A stretch of 64,000 nt of DNA from Candidatus Gemmiger excrementigallinarum (GTDB taxonomy: Bacteria; Bacillota; Clostridia; Oscillospirales; Ruminococcaceae). The stretch lies in the NCBI GenBank assembly GCA_019116445.1, contig DXBP01000029.1, positions 62,001 through 126,000 on the forward strand, in the 5' to 3' direction. The notes under the pieces were generated by a model. It was not told where the DNA came from. It saw nothing but the letters and a program-made list of their open reading frames with translations, and made no database searches. Shown here piece after piece: positions 36,619 to 47,304 of the stretch (the first letter of the stretch is position 1; every line of letters starts with the position of its first letter). The position numbers and the translations under genes are program-made.

Positions 36619-38865
36619 TTAATGGTTCTTGTAGTAGTTGATCAGGCAGCCGTCCGCCAGAATCTGGCGCTCGGCATCAGTCATGGCACCCAGGCGCACC
36701 GTGAATTTCACAATGCCGCCGTCCGGCTTCACCGCCACGGCTTCCAGTTCGTCGGCGGCTTCCAGCAGAGCCTTGCGTACCCCGGGCAGGAAGACATAGT
36801 CACCGTTGTCCAGCACGTTGGGGGTATCCAGCAGGAAGGGCAGCATACCCCAGTTGATGCAGTTGGAGCGGTAACGCTTGGTGGCGTACTCGCAGGCAAA
36901 GTTGGCCGCACCGCCCAGCACACGCTGGCAGCTGGCCGCCTGTTCCCGGGCGGAACCATCGCCGGGCTTGTTGGCAAAGATGGCCGAACCGATGTTGGTG
37001 GCCTTGGCGTCGGGGTGGTAGCCGATCTTTTCCAGTTCGGCGTAGACCTTGGCTACCTCCTCCGGCAGGTTGCCGGCGCGGCGGGCTTCATCCAGGGCAT
37101 GGACGGCCTTGGCGTTGGGCACATAGGCCGGGTCCTTGCGGGAGAGGGTGAACTCCGCCAGCCGCAGGGGGTTGGAGCGGAAGGAGGAAGTTTCGCCCGA
37201 GGGGATCAGCTCATCGGTGGTGGTGACGGGGTCGGTGATGTAGCTGACGATCTTCACCAGCAGGTCATCGCTCAGAGCGGGCTGCTCGGGCCAGTCCTTG
37301 ATGTTGGGGCCGAACTTCAGGGCGTAATCCGGTTCGGGATGGCCCCAGCCGTTGTAGACGCGCTTGTCGTACACGCCCTGGTCGAAGTGGTACTCAGGGG
37401 CGGTGTATTCGGTGTCGCAGACCTCGCTGGCAGCGGTCAGATAGCCGCCGTTGGCCGCCGTGGCCGCGATGGACCGGGCGTCCATGAGGGCCACCGCGCT
37501 GATCTGGCCCTCGCCGGGCTTGGAGCCTTCCCGGTTGGGGAAGTTGCGGGTGGTGTGGCGGATGGAGAATTCCCCGTTGGCCGGGGTATCGCCGGCACCG
37601 AAGCAGGGGCCGCAGAAGCATTCCCGGAAGATGCCGCCCGCCGAAACGATGTCGGCCACGGCGCCGTTCTTGACCAGTTCCAGGTAGGTGGGCATGCTGT
37701 CGGGGTAGACACTGAACTTGAAAGCGCCGTTGCCGCAGTTCTGGCCGCGCAGGATGTCCGCCACGGCGCAGATATTCTCATAGGTGCCGCCGGAGCAGCC
37801 GGCCACCACGCCCTGCTCGACGTAGATGCGGCCGTCGGGCTGGATCTTGCTGACCAGGTCCATCTGCACCTTGCCGCCCAGCTGCTGGTTGGCCTGTTCC
37901 TGGGCCGCGGCCAGGATCTCTTTGGCGTTGGCTTTCAGTTCCCGGATGGGATAGGCGTAGCTGGGGTGCATGGGCAGGGCGATCATGCACTCCACGGTGG
38001 AGAGGTCCAGTTCAATGACGCCGTCGTAGTAGGCCACGTCGGCGGGTTTGAGTTCCTTGTAGGCTTCGGGACGGCCGTGCTGGACAAAGTACTGCTCGGT
38101 GACGGCGTCGGTCTGCCAGATGGAGGACCAGCAGGTGGTTTCGGTGGTCATGACGTCGATGCCGTTGCGGTAGTCCGCCGACAGGTTGGCCACGCCGGGG
38201 CCGATGAACTCCATGACCTTGTTCTTCACATAGCCGTTGGCGTAGGTGGCGCCCACCAGGGCCAGGGCCACGTCGTGGGGGCCCACGCCGGGATTGGGCT
38301 TGCCGGTGAGGTAGATGGCTACCACGCCGGGGTAGGCCATATCATAGGTACGGCCCACCAGCTGCTTGGCCAGCTCGCCGCCGCCTTCGCCCACCGCCAT
38401 GGTGCCCAGGGCGCCGTAGCGGGTGTGGGAATCGGAACCCAGGATCATCCGGCCGCAGCCCGACATCATCTCCCGGTTGTAGCTGTGGATGACCGCCATG
38501 TTCGGCGGCACATAGATGCCGCCGTATTTATGGGCGGCGGAGAGGGCGAACTGGTGGTCGTCCTCGTTGATGGTGCCGCCCACCGCACACAGGGAGTTGT
38601 GGCAGTTGGTCATAACATAGGGCAGGGGGAATTTCTCCATGCCGGAGGCACGGGCCGTCTGGATGATGCCCACGTAGGTGATGTCGTGGCTGGTCATGGA
38701 GTCAAACTTCATGCGCAGGTTGGCCATATCACCGCTGGTGTTGTGGGCTTCCAGGATGGAATACGCGATGGTGCCGCGGCGGGCATCGGCCTGGGTCACG
38801 CCTGCGGGGGCGTCGGCCTGCAGCGCGCCGTTGACAAGGTACATACCTTGGGGGTGCAGTTTCAT
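36619..38865 (-). CDS. acn: Aconitate hydratase
   Basis: Aconitase isomerises citrate to isocitrate with a [4Fe-4S] cluster. The product has 748 aa from the ATG at 38865 (GGAGGGA upstream). Visible features are HNTSGDMANL, LGSDSHTRYGALG, the cluster cysteines (VVAGCSGGTYEN, and CFCGPCFGAGDTPANGEFS with the CxxC-type pair), and the swivel domain near the C-terminus (NIGSAIFANKPGDGSAREQAA, YRSNCINWGMLPF). It is divergent from citrate synthase, with both promoters in the shared 303-base gap. Confidence 0.95.
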   Translation of the reverse strand: MKLHPQGMYLVNGALQADAPAGVTQADARRGTIAYSILEAHNTSGDMANLRMKFDSMTSHDITYVGIIQTARASGMEKFPLPYVMTNCHNSLCAVGGTINEDDHQFALSAAHKYGGIYVPPNMAVIHSYNREMMSGCGRMILGSDSHTRYGALGTMAVGEGGGELAKQLVGRTYDMAYPGVVAIYLTGKPNPGVGPHDVALALVGATYANGYVKNKVMEFIGPGVANLSADYRNGIDVMTTETTCWSSIWQTDAVTEQYFVQHGRPEAYKELKPADVAYYDGVIELDLSTVECMIALPMHPSYAYPIRELKANAKEILAAAQEQANQQLGGKVQMDLVSKIQPDGRIYVEQGVVAGCSGGTYENICAVADILRGQNCGNGAFKFSVYPDSMPTYLELVKNGAVADIVSAGGIFRECFCGPCFGAGDTPANGEFSIRHTTRNFPNREGSKPGEGQISAVALMDARSIAATAANGGYLTAASEVCDTEYTAPEYHFDQGVYDKRVYNGWGHPEPDYALKFGPNIKDWPEQPALSDDLLVKIVSYITDPVTTTDELIPSGETSSFRSNPLRLAEFTLSRKDPAYVPNAKAVHALDEARRAGNLPEEVAKVYAELEKIGYHPDAKATNIGSAIFANKPGDGSAREQAASCQRVLGGAANFACEYATKRYRSNCINWGMLPFLLDTPNVLDNGDYVFLPGVRKALLEAADELEAVAVKPDGGIVKFTVRLGAMTDAERQILADGCLINYYKNH

Positions 38866-39168
38866 GGTGGTTTTTCCCTCCGTTTCCGGTTCCAAAGGGC
38901 AGGGTATACACACGCTGCCCGATTATCTATACTCTTATTACACTATACCCGCTTTATCGGGGGTTGTCAACGCGATTTTTATGCATCATCGGGTAAAGCG
39001 CCCACCAGCTTAATAAAATAAAGTGTCCGGTTGGCTATTCTGTCAAAATTTTAAGTTTTTCTTGACGAATCCCCGCCGGCATATTAAAATTACAGTATTC
39101 ACCCCAGGAAAATCCGCTGCATAGAAGCGGATGGTGTACGAATAAATATACAGGGAAGAAAGAGGGGC
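38866..39168. promoter_or_regulatory. Divergent promoters of acn and gltA
   Basis: Minus strand, for acn: TTGACA (38965-38970), 17-base spacer, TATAGT (38942-38947). Plus strand, for gltA: TTGACG (39062-39067), 17-base spacer, TAAAAT (39085-39090). The two are about 90 bases apart, leaving an AT-rich stretch that could bind a shared regulator; no clear palindrome was found. Confidence 0.8.
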
Positions 39169-40551
39169 ATGACGATGTATTACCCGGACGTTCCGGCGCT
39201 GGAGCCGGATGAATTGGAACTGCTTTGCCATGAGTATCTGGAGCACAACGCCCACCTGGACCCCCACCTGGCCGACCAGATGGGTGTCAAGCGTGGTCTG
39301 CGCAATCTGGACGGTACCGGTGTTCTGGCCGGCATCACCAACGTGTCCAGCGTTATCGGCTATGACAAAACGCCGGACGGCGCCATCGTGCCCATTCCGG
39401 GCCGGCTGGTGTACCGCGGTATCGACATCGACACCCTGGCCGCCGAGGCCGACAACCACGACCGCTTCCTGTTCGAGGAGGTGGTCTGGCTGCTGCTGTT
39501 CGGCTCGCTGCCGGACCGGGAACAGCACGCCAAGTTCTGCAAGCTGCTGGAACATCACCGGGAGCTGCCCCGGGGCTTTGCGGACGACATGATTTTGAAC
39601 TCCCCCTCCCCCAACCTGATGAACAAGATGGCCCGCAGCGTACTGGCCATGTACAGCTACGATGAGCACGCCGAGGATTCCAGCCTGCCCAACATCCTGC
39701 GGCAGAGCATCAACCTCATCGCCGAGCTGCCCACCATGATGGTGAACGCCTACCAGATCAAGCGCCGGGTGTATGACCGGTCCAGTATGTACTTCCACCT
39801 GCCCACCGAGGGCCAGAGTACCGCCGAACATATCCTGAGCACCTACCGTGCCGACCAGAAGTTCACCCACGAGGAAGCCCGTCTGCTGGATCTCTGCCTG
39901 ATGGTTCACGCCGACCACGGCGGCGGCAACTGCTCCACTTTCACCTGCCGCGTGCTGTCCAGCTCCGGCACCGATACCTATGCGGCCATCTCGGCGGCCA
40001 TCGGCGCCCTGAAAGGCCCCAAACACGGCGGTGCCAACCTGAAGGTCATGCACCAGCTGGACTACATCCTGGAGAACGTGGAAAACCCCTCCAACGACGA
40101 TGAAGTGCGGGAATTCCTGCGCAAGATCATCCGCAAGGAAGCCGGGGACGGCAGCGGCCTGATCTACGGCATGGGCCATGCGGTATACACCGTCAGCGAC
40201 CCCCGCGCCCAGATCCTGAAGAACCACGCCCGCCGCATGGCCTACGAGAAGGGCTACGACGAGGAATTTGAGTTGCTGTGCAGCATCGAGCGGCTGGCTC
40301 CCCAGGTCTTTGCGGAGGAAAAGCACGGCCCCAAGAAGGTCTGCGCCAACGTGGACCTGTTCAGCGGCCTGATCTACCGGATGCTGGGCATCAGCGAGGA
40401 CCTGTACACCCCGCTGTTCGCCATTGCCCGTGTGCCGGGCTGGTGTGCCCACCGGGTGGAGGAAGTGGAGTTTGCCAACCGCATCATCCGCCCCGCCTAC
40501 AAGTATGTGGGCCAGCCCCAGCCGTACATCACGCTGGCCGACCGCCAGTAA
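39169..40551 (+). CDS. gltA: Citrate synthase
   Basis: Condenses oxaloacetate and acetyl-CoA. The 460-aa protein contains the catalytic triad: His in VHADHGGGN, His in GMGHAVYTVSDPR and Asp in CANVDLFSGLIYRMLG; PKHGGANLKV is also conserved. The N-terminal extension (about 40 residues) is typical of the citrate synthases in this clostridial group. AGAGGGG precedes the ATG; an ATG two codons further could also serve. With acn (divergent) and icd (55188) it supplies 2-oxoglutarate for glutamate synthesis. Confidence 0.96.
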   Translation: MTMYYPDVPALEPDELELLCHEYLEHNAHLDPHLADQMGVKRGLRNLDGTGVLAGITNVSSVIGYDKTPDGAIVPIPGRLVYRGIDIDTLAAEADNHDRFLFEEVVWLLLFGSLPDREQHAKFCKLLEHHRELPRGFADDMILNSPSPNLMNKMARSVLAMYSYDEHAEDSSLPNILRQSINLIAELPTMMVNAYQIKRRVYDRSSMYFHLPTEGQSTAEHILSTYRADQKFTHEEARLLDLCLMVHADHGGGNCSTFTCRVLSSSGTDTYAAISAAIGALKGPKHGGANLKVMHQLDYILENVENPSNDDEVREFLRKIIRKEAGDGSGLIYGMGHAVYTVSDPRAQILKNHARRMAYEKGYDEEFELLCSIERLAPQVFAEEKHGPKKVCANVDLFSGLIYRMLGISEDLYTPLFAIARVPGWCAHRVEEVEFANRIIRPAYKYVGQPQPYITLADRQ

Positions 40552-40599
40552 AGAGAAGCCACCGGCAAAATGAACCGAACCAGTAAAACCGTACAAAAA

Positions 40600-40633
40600 C
40601 AAGCCCCACGCCTTGCGGCGCGGGGCTTGTTTG
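40600..40633. terminator. Bidirectional terminator after gltA
   Basis: CAAGCCCCACGCC / GGCGCGGGGCTTG hairpin with TTTGG on one side and AAAAAC on the other. Confidence 0.85.
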
Positions 40634-40652
40634 GTTGAGTTGGTTGACCGAA

Positions 40653-43337
40653 TCAGTGTTTGTTGCGCTTTTTCATGACGACCACAATTCCCAGACCCAC
40701 CAGGGCTGCAATGGCCACCACGATCAGGGCCGTCAGCGGCAGGTCATCGCTGGTCTGCGGAATGGCAGACGCAGCAACGGAATTACCGGCAGACGCAGCT
40801 GCTGCGGCAGAGGTCTTGGGCTCATACACGCCCTTGACGTTGCCGTAACCGGACAGCTGCTTCACAGACTCAAGGTAACCACAGTGGTTGCACTTGTAGC
40901 CTTCGGCCGTCGCCGTCCAGTCATGGTAGCCGCAAGCGGGGCAGGTGTAGTAGGTGATGTTGCTGCCGGACTGCTGCGGAGCCGCCGTGGGCGCGGGGGT
41001 AGCAGCGGGCTGGCTGCCGACTTCCTCCTCTTTGTCGACATCGGACACGTTCTGAGAAAAGACAGCACTTGCCGCAACGGCATTGCTGCCAGCTGCGCTG
41101 TACGTCTGCGCCAGCTTGCCCAGCAACTCTTCGGTCATGGTCAGGTAAGGGCCACCCGCAACACCTGCAAAGGTCCAGCCTTTAAAGGTGTAACCATCCT
41201 TGGCAGCAGTGGGCAATGCCGTTCCGATATCCGTGACAACATACTCGATATTCCCCCAGGGATACTGTACAGTCGCCTTATCAGAATATTTACCTACCGT
41301 AAACACGCTGAAGCCATGCTCATTGGTAAAACTGACCGAAACGGTGTTTTGCCCCTGCCCCTGTTCTTTGGTTACGATGGTGTTGTAGTAGAAAACAGAA
41401 CCTTCATGCTCATGGCGCACATAAAGATCGCTCGCTATTGCTTCTGCGGGATCAGTTTCCTCATAACCCAAAACAGAAACAGGAATATTGGGAATGGTCA
41501 TATCCATGACCGGCGGATCGGCAACCGCCTTTTCTTCGCCGATGGCAGCGGTCACAGTGTGACCACCAGTCGTTTCTGCACTGGCGGTCACCGTATACAC
41601 CAGTTTGATATCGAAGGAAACACCCGTCAGCCGATTTTCTTCATTCGTCACAGGCGCCTTCGGTTCGACTTTAAGCACCGGTGTAACGGTGATGATGATT
41701 TCCGCATTTTGTTTCAATTCGTCACCGGAAGCGACTTTTTCTTGAAGCGCTTCCTTGGCGATCTCCCTGGCGGCCTGGCTGTTCACCTTATGGCCATCCA
41801 CTTCGGCCTGGATCAAAACCGAGTTGGAAACAACGTCCTTGCTTTCCTCGCTGACATTGATGGCGTTCGCCACAGTGTTGATCTCATCTGCAAGTTCTTT
41901 CTTATCTACACCTTCAATGTCCGGCAGTTCATCTTCCGAAATCCGGTTTACCTCTGCCTCCGGTTCTTCAGGCTGGACAATAACGCCGTCTGCCACATCT
42001 TCCACCGGCTCGGCCACCTGGTAGGCATACAGATCCTGGTACAGGGTTTCCAGCAGATTGCAGCCCTTGCCTTCCGCAATCAATTCCTTGGGCACCATTT
42101 CGGTGTAATAGCCGGCAGAAATGGTGGTTTTGGCCGCCCCGTTGTTGCTGATTTCCCCCTGTACTTTGCTGTTTTCGCCGTCAATGGTCAGGGGCACGTC
42201 AAGGTCGTCTGTTCCCATACCGTAAGTATAGATGGCGGGAACCTGCGGATTATAGGAATCAATGGTGGTATTTTCCACCACGCAGGTTACCGGATAGAGA
42301 TACTCGTGGCTTCTGTTGCCGACAACAAGCGCCGCCATGGGCACTTCGTCGCCGCTGCTCCAGTCACTGTCAAGGTACTTGCCGATTCCTTCGGCAAACT
42401 GGCCAGTCGTTGTGATGGAAGAATTCCGAACGGTAGCCGTACCGCCGCGCACCAGCATACCCTGACGGCTGCCGGTGATGGTGCAGCCATCAATTTCCAT
42501 CGTGCCGGGCACGTTGATCATGACCGCGCAGCCATCCCCGGAAGCTGCGGGATTGTATCCATAATTCCTGCAATCAAAACAGGATTCCTTCAGCACGATC
42601 TTGACACTGTAGTTGTCTACCTTTTCTGCGTTGGTTGCCACCGCGAAGCAACCACCAATCACATAGGAGTCCGTCACTTCCACGATGGCTGCATCGCCCT
42701 GGGGGAACAGCGCTGCGCCGTTGGTGTCCAGCTGAACCTTATTCAGCGAAATACTGCTGTTCGCCTGGATATTGAACAGCGGGGTGGTACCGTTGGGCAT
42801 CTGCTTTGCCACGATAGAGCCGTTCCGGATCGCCAGATCTGCGCCGTTGGCCAGCACCACGCTCTTGGTGTTGCACATGGTCAGGGTCTTGCCGTTCAGT
42901 TCCAGTGTGGCTTTCACATTGGCCGGAACTGCAACCTCCTCACTGACGTCTTTGAGCAGCGTGACGGTGCCGTCCTGGGCAGCAGCCATCGCTTCGCTCA
43001 GGCTGGCATAATACAGAGTGCCGCCGTCTTTTTCAACCCTGGCAACCGCGGCGCTTTCCGGCACCGTGGTACTGACGGCGGGCATACCGAAAGATACGCA
43101 AAAGCCCGTACCGTAAGAACGCGGCTGGGCCTTCGGCATCAGCATCATGGGCTGCGAAGGTTCTTCCGTCATTTCTTCCGCATCACTTTGGGCCGTTTCC
43201 GAAGTGGCCGCAGGTCCCTGCCCCACAGTCACCGTGGAGTCGGCACTTTCAGCCCAGCCCGTTGCGCACAGCGAAACAGCCATCGCCGCCGCCAATGCCA
43301 GCGAGAGGACTTTTTTACCCTGTCCCGCCAGTTTCAT
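40653..43337 (-). CDS. Large secreted surface protein with beta-helix-like region, zinc ribbon and C-terminal anchor
   Basis: An 894-aa protein from the ATG at 43337 (AAAAGGAG upstream). Signal peptide: KKVLSLALAAAMAVSLCATGWAES. Residues about 75-330 hold short beta-strand repeats of the parallel beta-helix kind (TLELNGKTLTM, DLAIRNGSIVAK, MEIDGCTITGSRQG, ATVRNSSITTTGQ). A low-complexity middle follows, then a KDGYTFKGWTFAG segment like an InlB B-repeat. Near residue 815 CPACGYHDW and CNHCGY form a zinc ribbon. The end is IPQTSDD, a hydrophobic helix and KKRNKH, resembling a sortase signal with Ser for Gly. It is probably a cell-wall adhesin or carbohydrate-binding protein. The DNA is visibly less GC-rich than its neighbours. 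Confidence 0.8.
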   Translation of the reverse strand: MKLAGQGKKVLSLALAAAMAVSLCATGWAESADSTVTVGQGPAATSETAQSDAEEMTEEPSQPMMLMPKAQPRSYGTGFCVSFGMPAVSTTVPESAAVARVEKDGGTLYYASLSEAMAAAQDGTVTLLKDVSEEVAVPANVKATLELNGKTLTMCNTKSVVLANGADLAIRNGSIVAKQMPNGTTPLFNIQANSSISLNKVQLDTNGAALFPQGDAAIVEVTDSYVIGGCFAVATNAEKVDNYSVKIVLKESCFDCRNYGYNPAASGDGCAVMINVPGTMEIDGCTITGSRQGMLVRGGTATVRNSSITTTGQFAEGIGKYLDSDWSSGDEVPMAALVVGNRSHEYLYPVTCVVENTTIDSYNPQVPAIYTYGMGTDDLDVPLTIDGENSKVQGEISNNGAAKTTISAGYYTEMVPKELIAEGKGCNLLETLYQDLYAYQVAEPVEDVADGVIVQPEEPEAEVNRISEDELPDIEGVDKKELADEINTVANAINVSEESKDVVSNSVLIQAEVDGHKVNSQAAREIAKEALQEKVASGDELKQNAEIIITVTPVLKVEPKAPVTNEENRLTGVSFDIKLVYTVTASAETTGGHTVTAAIGEEKAVADPPVMDMTIPNIPVSVLGYEETDPAEAIASDLYVRHEHEGSVFYYNTIVTKEQGQGQNTVSVSFTNEHGFSVFTVGKYSDKATVQYPWGNIEYVVTDIGTALPTAAKDGYTFKGWTFAGVAGGPYLTMTEELLGKLAQTYSAAGSNAVAASAVFSQNVSDVDKEEEVGSQPAATPAPTAAPQQSGSNITYYTCPACGYHDWTATAEGYKCNHCGYLESVKQLSGYGNVKGVYEPKTSAAAAASAGNSVAASAIPQTSDDLPLTALIVVAIAALVGLGIVVVMKKRNKH

Positions 43338-43399
43338 CTTGCACACTCCTTTTACTTTCTACGACATATTGCGACACAATTCGCCCATAGATAAATATT

Positions 43400-43428
43400 A
43401 TTGTACGTAGCAAGTATTTGGTTGTCAA
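43400..43428 (-). promoter_or_regulatory. Sigma-A promoter of the surface protein
   Basis: Minus strand: perfect TTGACA (43423-43428), 17-base spacer, TACAAT (43400-43405). Confidence 0.85.
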
Positions 43429-43498
43429 GAAAACCATGCCTCTTTACAAAGTTTGGTCTTTCCTGGGAAGTCCGGCGTTTTTTGCCTTTGTGCTTCTT

Positions 43499-43837
43499 TT
43501 ATACAGCAAAGACCATCTGCACCAGCACCATATACAGGGCGGTGCCGGCCGCGATGCTCAGCAGCGTATTTTTGCGCCAGAGCTGCAGGCCCACCACGGC
43601 GGCCCCGGCCAGCAGTTCGGGCAGGGCGTGAGTGGGGCCCAGAGGGTCGGCGCCCCGCAGGCAGTAGACCACCAGCATGGCCATGATGGCGCAGGGCAGC
43701 ACCCGGGCCAGATAGAGTACATACCGGGGTGTGGGGCGACCGCCGCCGAAGATGAAAAACGGCAGAAAGCGCAGCAGCATCGTCACCGCCGCGATGACCG
43801 CCACCAGGGCCGCCGCGTGCAGGTCAATCCCGAACAT
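43499..43837 (-). CDS. azlD: Branched-chain amino acid exporter subunit AzlD
   Basis: A 112-aa membrane protein with four predicted helices (AALVAVIAAVTMLLRFLPFFIF, RVLPCAIMAMLVVYCL, LPELLAGAAVVGLQL, TLLSIAAGTALYMVLVQMVF). The RxLPF and LPxAIMAxLVVY segments are typical of AzlD. It overlaps azlC by 14 bases; the two form the AzlCD exporter for branched-chain amino acids. Confidence 0.9.
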   Translation of the reverse strand: MFGIDLHAAALVAVIAAVTMLLRFLPFFIFGGGRPTPRYVLYLARVLPCAIMAMLVVYCLRGADPLGPTHALPELLAGAAVVGLQLWRKNTLLSIAAGTALYMVLVQMVFAV

Positions 43838-44537
43838 CCGCCGTCACCTCCTTCTCCTGTGCCGGGGGCTGCAGCCGGCGGCGCAGCAGCGTGAGCACCA
43901 GCGCAATGCCCACCATGGCCGGGATGAGGAATTCGTCCGCCCCGAAGATCACCAGGCAGGCCACCGACACCCCCAGCCCCACCAGGGCCGGGCGGTGGTC
44001 CTTGTTTTCCCGCCACTGCTCGGTCATCACCACCAGGAACAGCGCCGTCATGGAAAAGTCGATGCCGGTGCTGTCAAAGGGCAGCACCGCCCCCACCAGC
44101 GCCCCCAGTACGCTGCCCGCGATCCAGTACAGGTGATCGAACAGCGATACCAGAAAGAAATACCGCTTCCGGTCCACGCCCTCGGGTACGCCGCCGCTGC
44201 ACACCAGGGAGTAGGTTTCGTCGGTGAGGGCAAAGATCAGATAGGGCTTGGCGGGACCGGCATCCCGGTAGCGCTCCACCATGGAGATGCCGTAGAACAG
44301 GTGCCGGGCATTGACGGTGAAGGTCATCAGCGCCGCGGCAATCAGCGAGGCGCCGCCTGCCAGCAGGTCCACCGCCATATACTGCATACTGCCCGCATAG
44401 ATCAGGGTACTCATCACAAAGGCCCAGCCCGCACCGTACCCCTTGGATTCCAGCAGCACGCCGAAGCCCAGCCCCAATACCAGATACCCCGCCAGGACCG
44501 GCAGGGTGCGCACCAGCGCATATTTGGCCGTTTTCAC
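43824..44537 (-). CDS. azlC: Branched-chain amino acid exporter subunit AzlC
   Basis: A 237-aa integral membrane protein of the AzlC family (LPVLAGYLVLGLGFGVLLESKGYG, MSTLIYAGSMQYMAVDLLAGGA, LMTFTVNARHLFYGISM, FALTDETYSLV). The G(A/S)MQ...ARHxxYG pattern is diagnostic. AzlC is the main channel-forming subunit, and AzlD the small partner encoded by the overlapping next gene. Confidence 0.93.
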   Translation of the reverse strand: MKTAKYALVRTLPVLAGYLVLGLGFGVLLESKGYGAGWAFVMSTLIYAGSMQYMAVDLLAGGASLIAAALMTFTVNARHLFYGISMVERYRDAGPAKPYLIFALTDETYSLVCSGGVPEGVDRKRYFFLVSLFDHLYWIAGSVLGALVGAVLPFDSTGIDFSMTALFLVVMTEQWRENKDHRPALVGLGVSVACLVIFGADEFLIPAMVGIALVLTLLRRRLQPPAQEKEVTADVRD

Positions 44538-44587
44538 AGTTTTTCACGCCTCTTTTTAGGTAAAATGCAGCCTCATTATAGCACAAC

Positions 44588-44616
44588 GGCCCGGAACTCC
44601 ACAAGAGTTCCGGGCC
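44588..44616 (-). terminator. Hairpin after the Hsp70 gene
   Basis: GGCCCGGAACTC / GAGTTCCGGGCC; no long T-run follows, so it is a weak terminator or a processing stem. Confidence 0.5.
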
Positions 44617-44661
44617 TTGTACCACCGGGAACCGCCGGCCTTTTCGCCGGGGCTCCCGCCT

Positions 44662-46452
<1,791 letters not shown>

Positions 46453-46598
46453 AGTGCGGTTGTCCTTTCAAAAAAAAGACCAAACAGAATCTCTGTTTTG
46501 TTTTTATTGTAGCGCGCGGGCGGACAGAATGTGTTGCGATTTCGTAAATAAATTTTACAAATATTACGGCCGCCTGTGCAGAGAAAGCCCCGCAAACG

Positions 46599-46627
46599 TT
46601 GACGCTGCGGGGTTTGCGTGTTATAGT
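46599..46627 (+). promoter_or_regulatory. Sigma-A promoter of hisB
   Basis: TTGACG (46599-46604), 17-base spacer, TATAGT (46622-46627). An inverted repeat CCCCGCA / TGCGGGG brackets the -35 box. Confidence 0.8.
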
Positions 46628-46662
46628 TTTAGATAAAAAAGCGGGAAAGGAGTCCCCCTTCT

Positions 46663-47250
46663 ATGGCACGCACAGCAACGGTAACGCGCACCACGCGGGA
46701 AACACAAATCACCCTGACGCTGAACCTGGACGGCACCGGCAAGGCCGACCTGAACACCGGCATCGGCTTTTTTGACCACATGCTGGACGGGTTTGCCCGC
46801 CACGGCCTGTTTGATCTGGCGGTGGACTGTCACGGCGACCTGGAGGTGGACTGCCACCACACCATTGAGGACATCGGCATTGCCCTGGGCACCGCTTTGC
46901 GGGAAGCCCTGGGGGACAAGGCCGGTCTGGTCCGCTACGGCAGCTGCCTGCTGCCCATGGACGAAACCCTGGCCCTGTGTGCCGTGGACCTGGGCGGGCG
47001 GCCCTATTTTGTCTACGACGCCCAGTTTGCCACCCCCGCCTGCGGCGGTATGGATACCCAGATGGCCCGGGAGTTCTTTTACGCGGTATCCTACGCAGCG
47101 GCCATGAACCTGCACCTGAAGGTGCTGTACGGGGAGAACGACCACCACAAGCTGGAAGCGATGTTCAAGGCCTTTGCCAAGGCGCTGGACGCCGCCACCC
47201 GCACCGATGCACGGATCGAAGGGGTGCTTTCCACCAAAGGCACGCTGTGA
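46663..47250 (+). CDS. hisB: Imidazoleglycerol-phosphate dehydratase
   Basis: HisB removes water from imidazole glycerol phosphate in histidine synthesis. The 195-aa monofunctional enzyme has the duplicated metal-binding motifs GIGFFDHMLDGFARHG / CHHTIEDIGIALG and FFYAVSYAAAMNLHLKVLYGENDHHKLEAMFKA. It stands alone, without other his genes next to it; glyA follows 54 bases later. GAAAGGAG precedes the ATG. Confidence 0.96.
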   Translation: MARTATVTRTTRETQITLTLNLDGTGKADLNTGIGFFDHMLDGFARHGLFDLAVDCHGDLEVDCHHTIEDIGIALGTALREALGDKAGLVRYGSCLLPMDETLALCAVDLGGRPYFVYDAQFATPACGGMDTQMAREFFYAVSYAAAMNLHLKVLYGENDHHKLEAMFKAFAKALDAATRTDARIEGVLSTKGTL

Positions 47251-47304
47251 TCCTTTTGCATACATTTATATAATATTCCACACGATTCAGGGAGGTAATG
47301 GGAA

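Noticed and set aside
36241-39021. 926-codon plus-strand open frame opposite aconitase
   Set aside because: Antisense of a well-conserved enzyme with intact cluster cysteines; composition is that of a shadow frame.
46453-46662. CIRCE element expected at an Hsp70 gene
   Set aside because: No TTAGCACTC-N9-GAGTGCTAA repeat is present.
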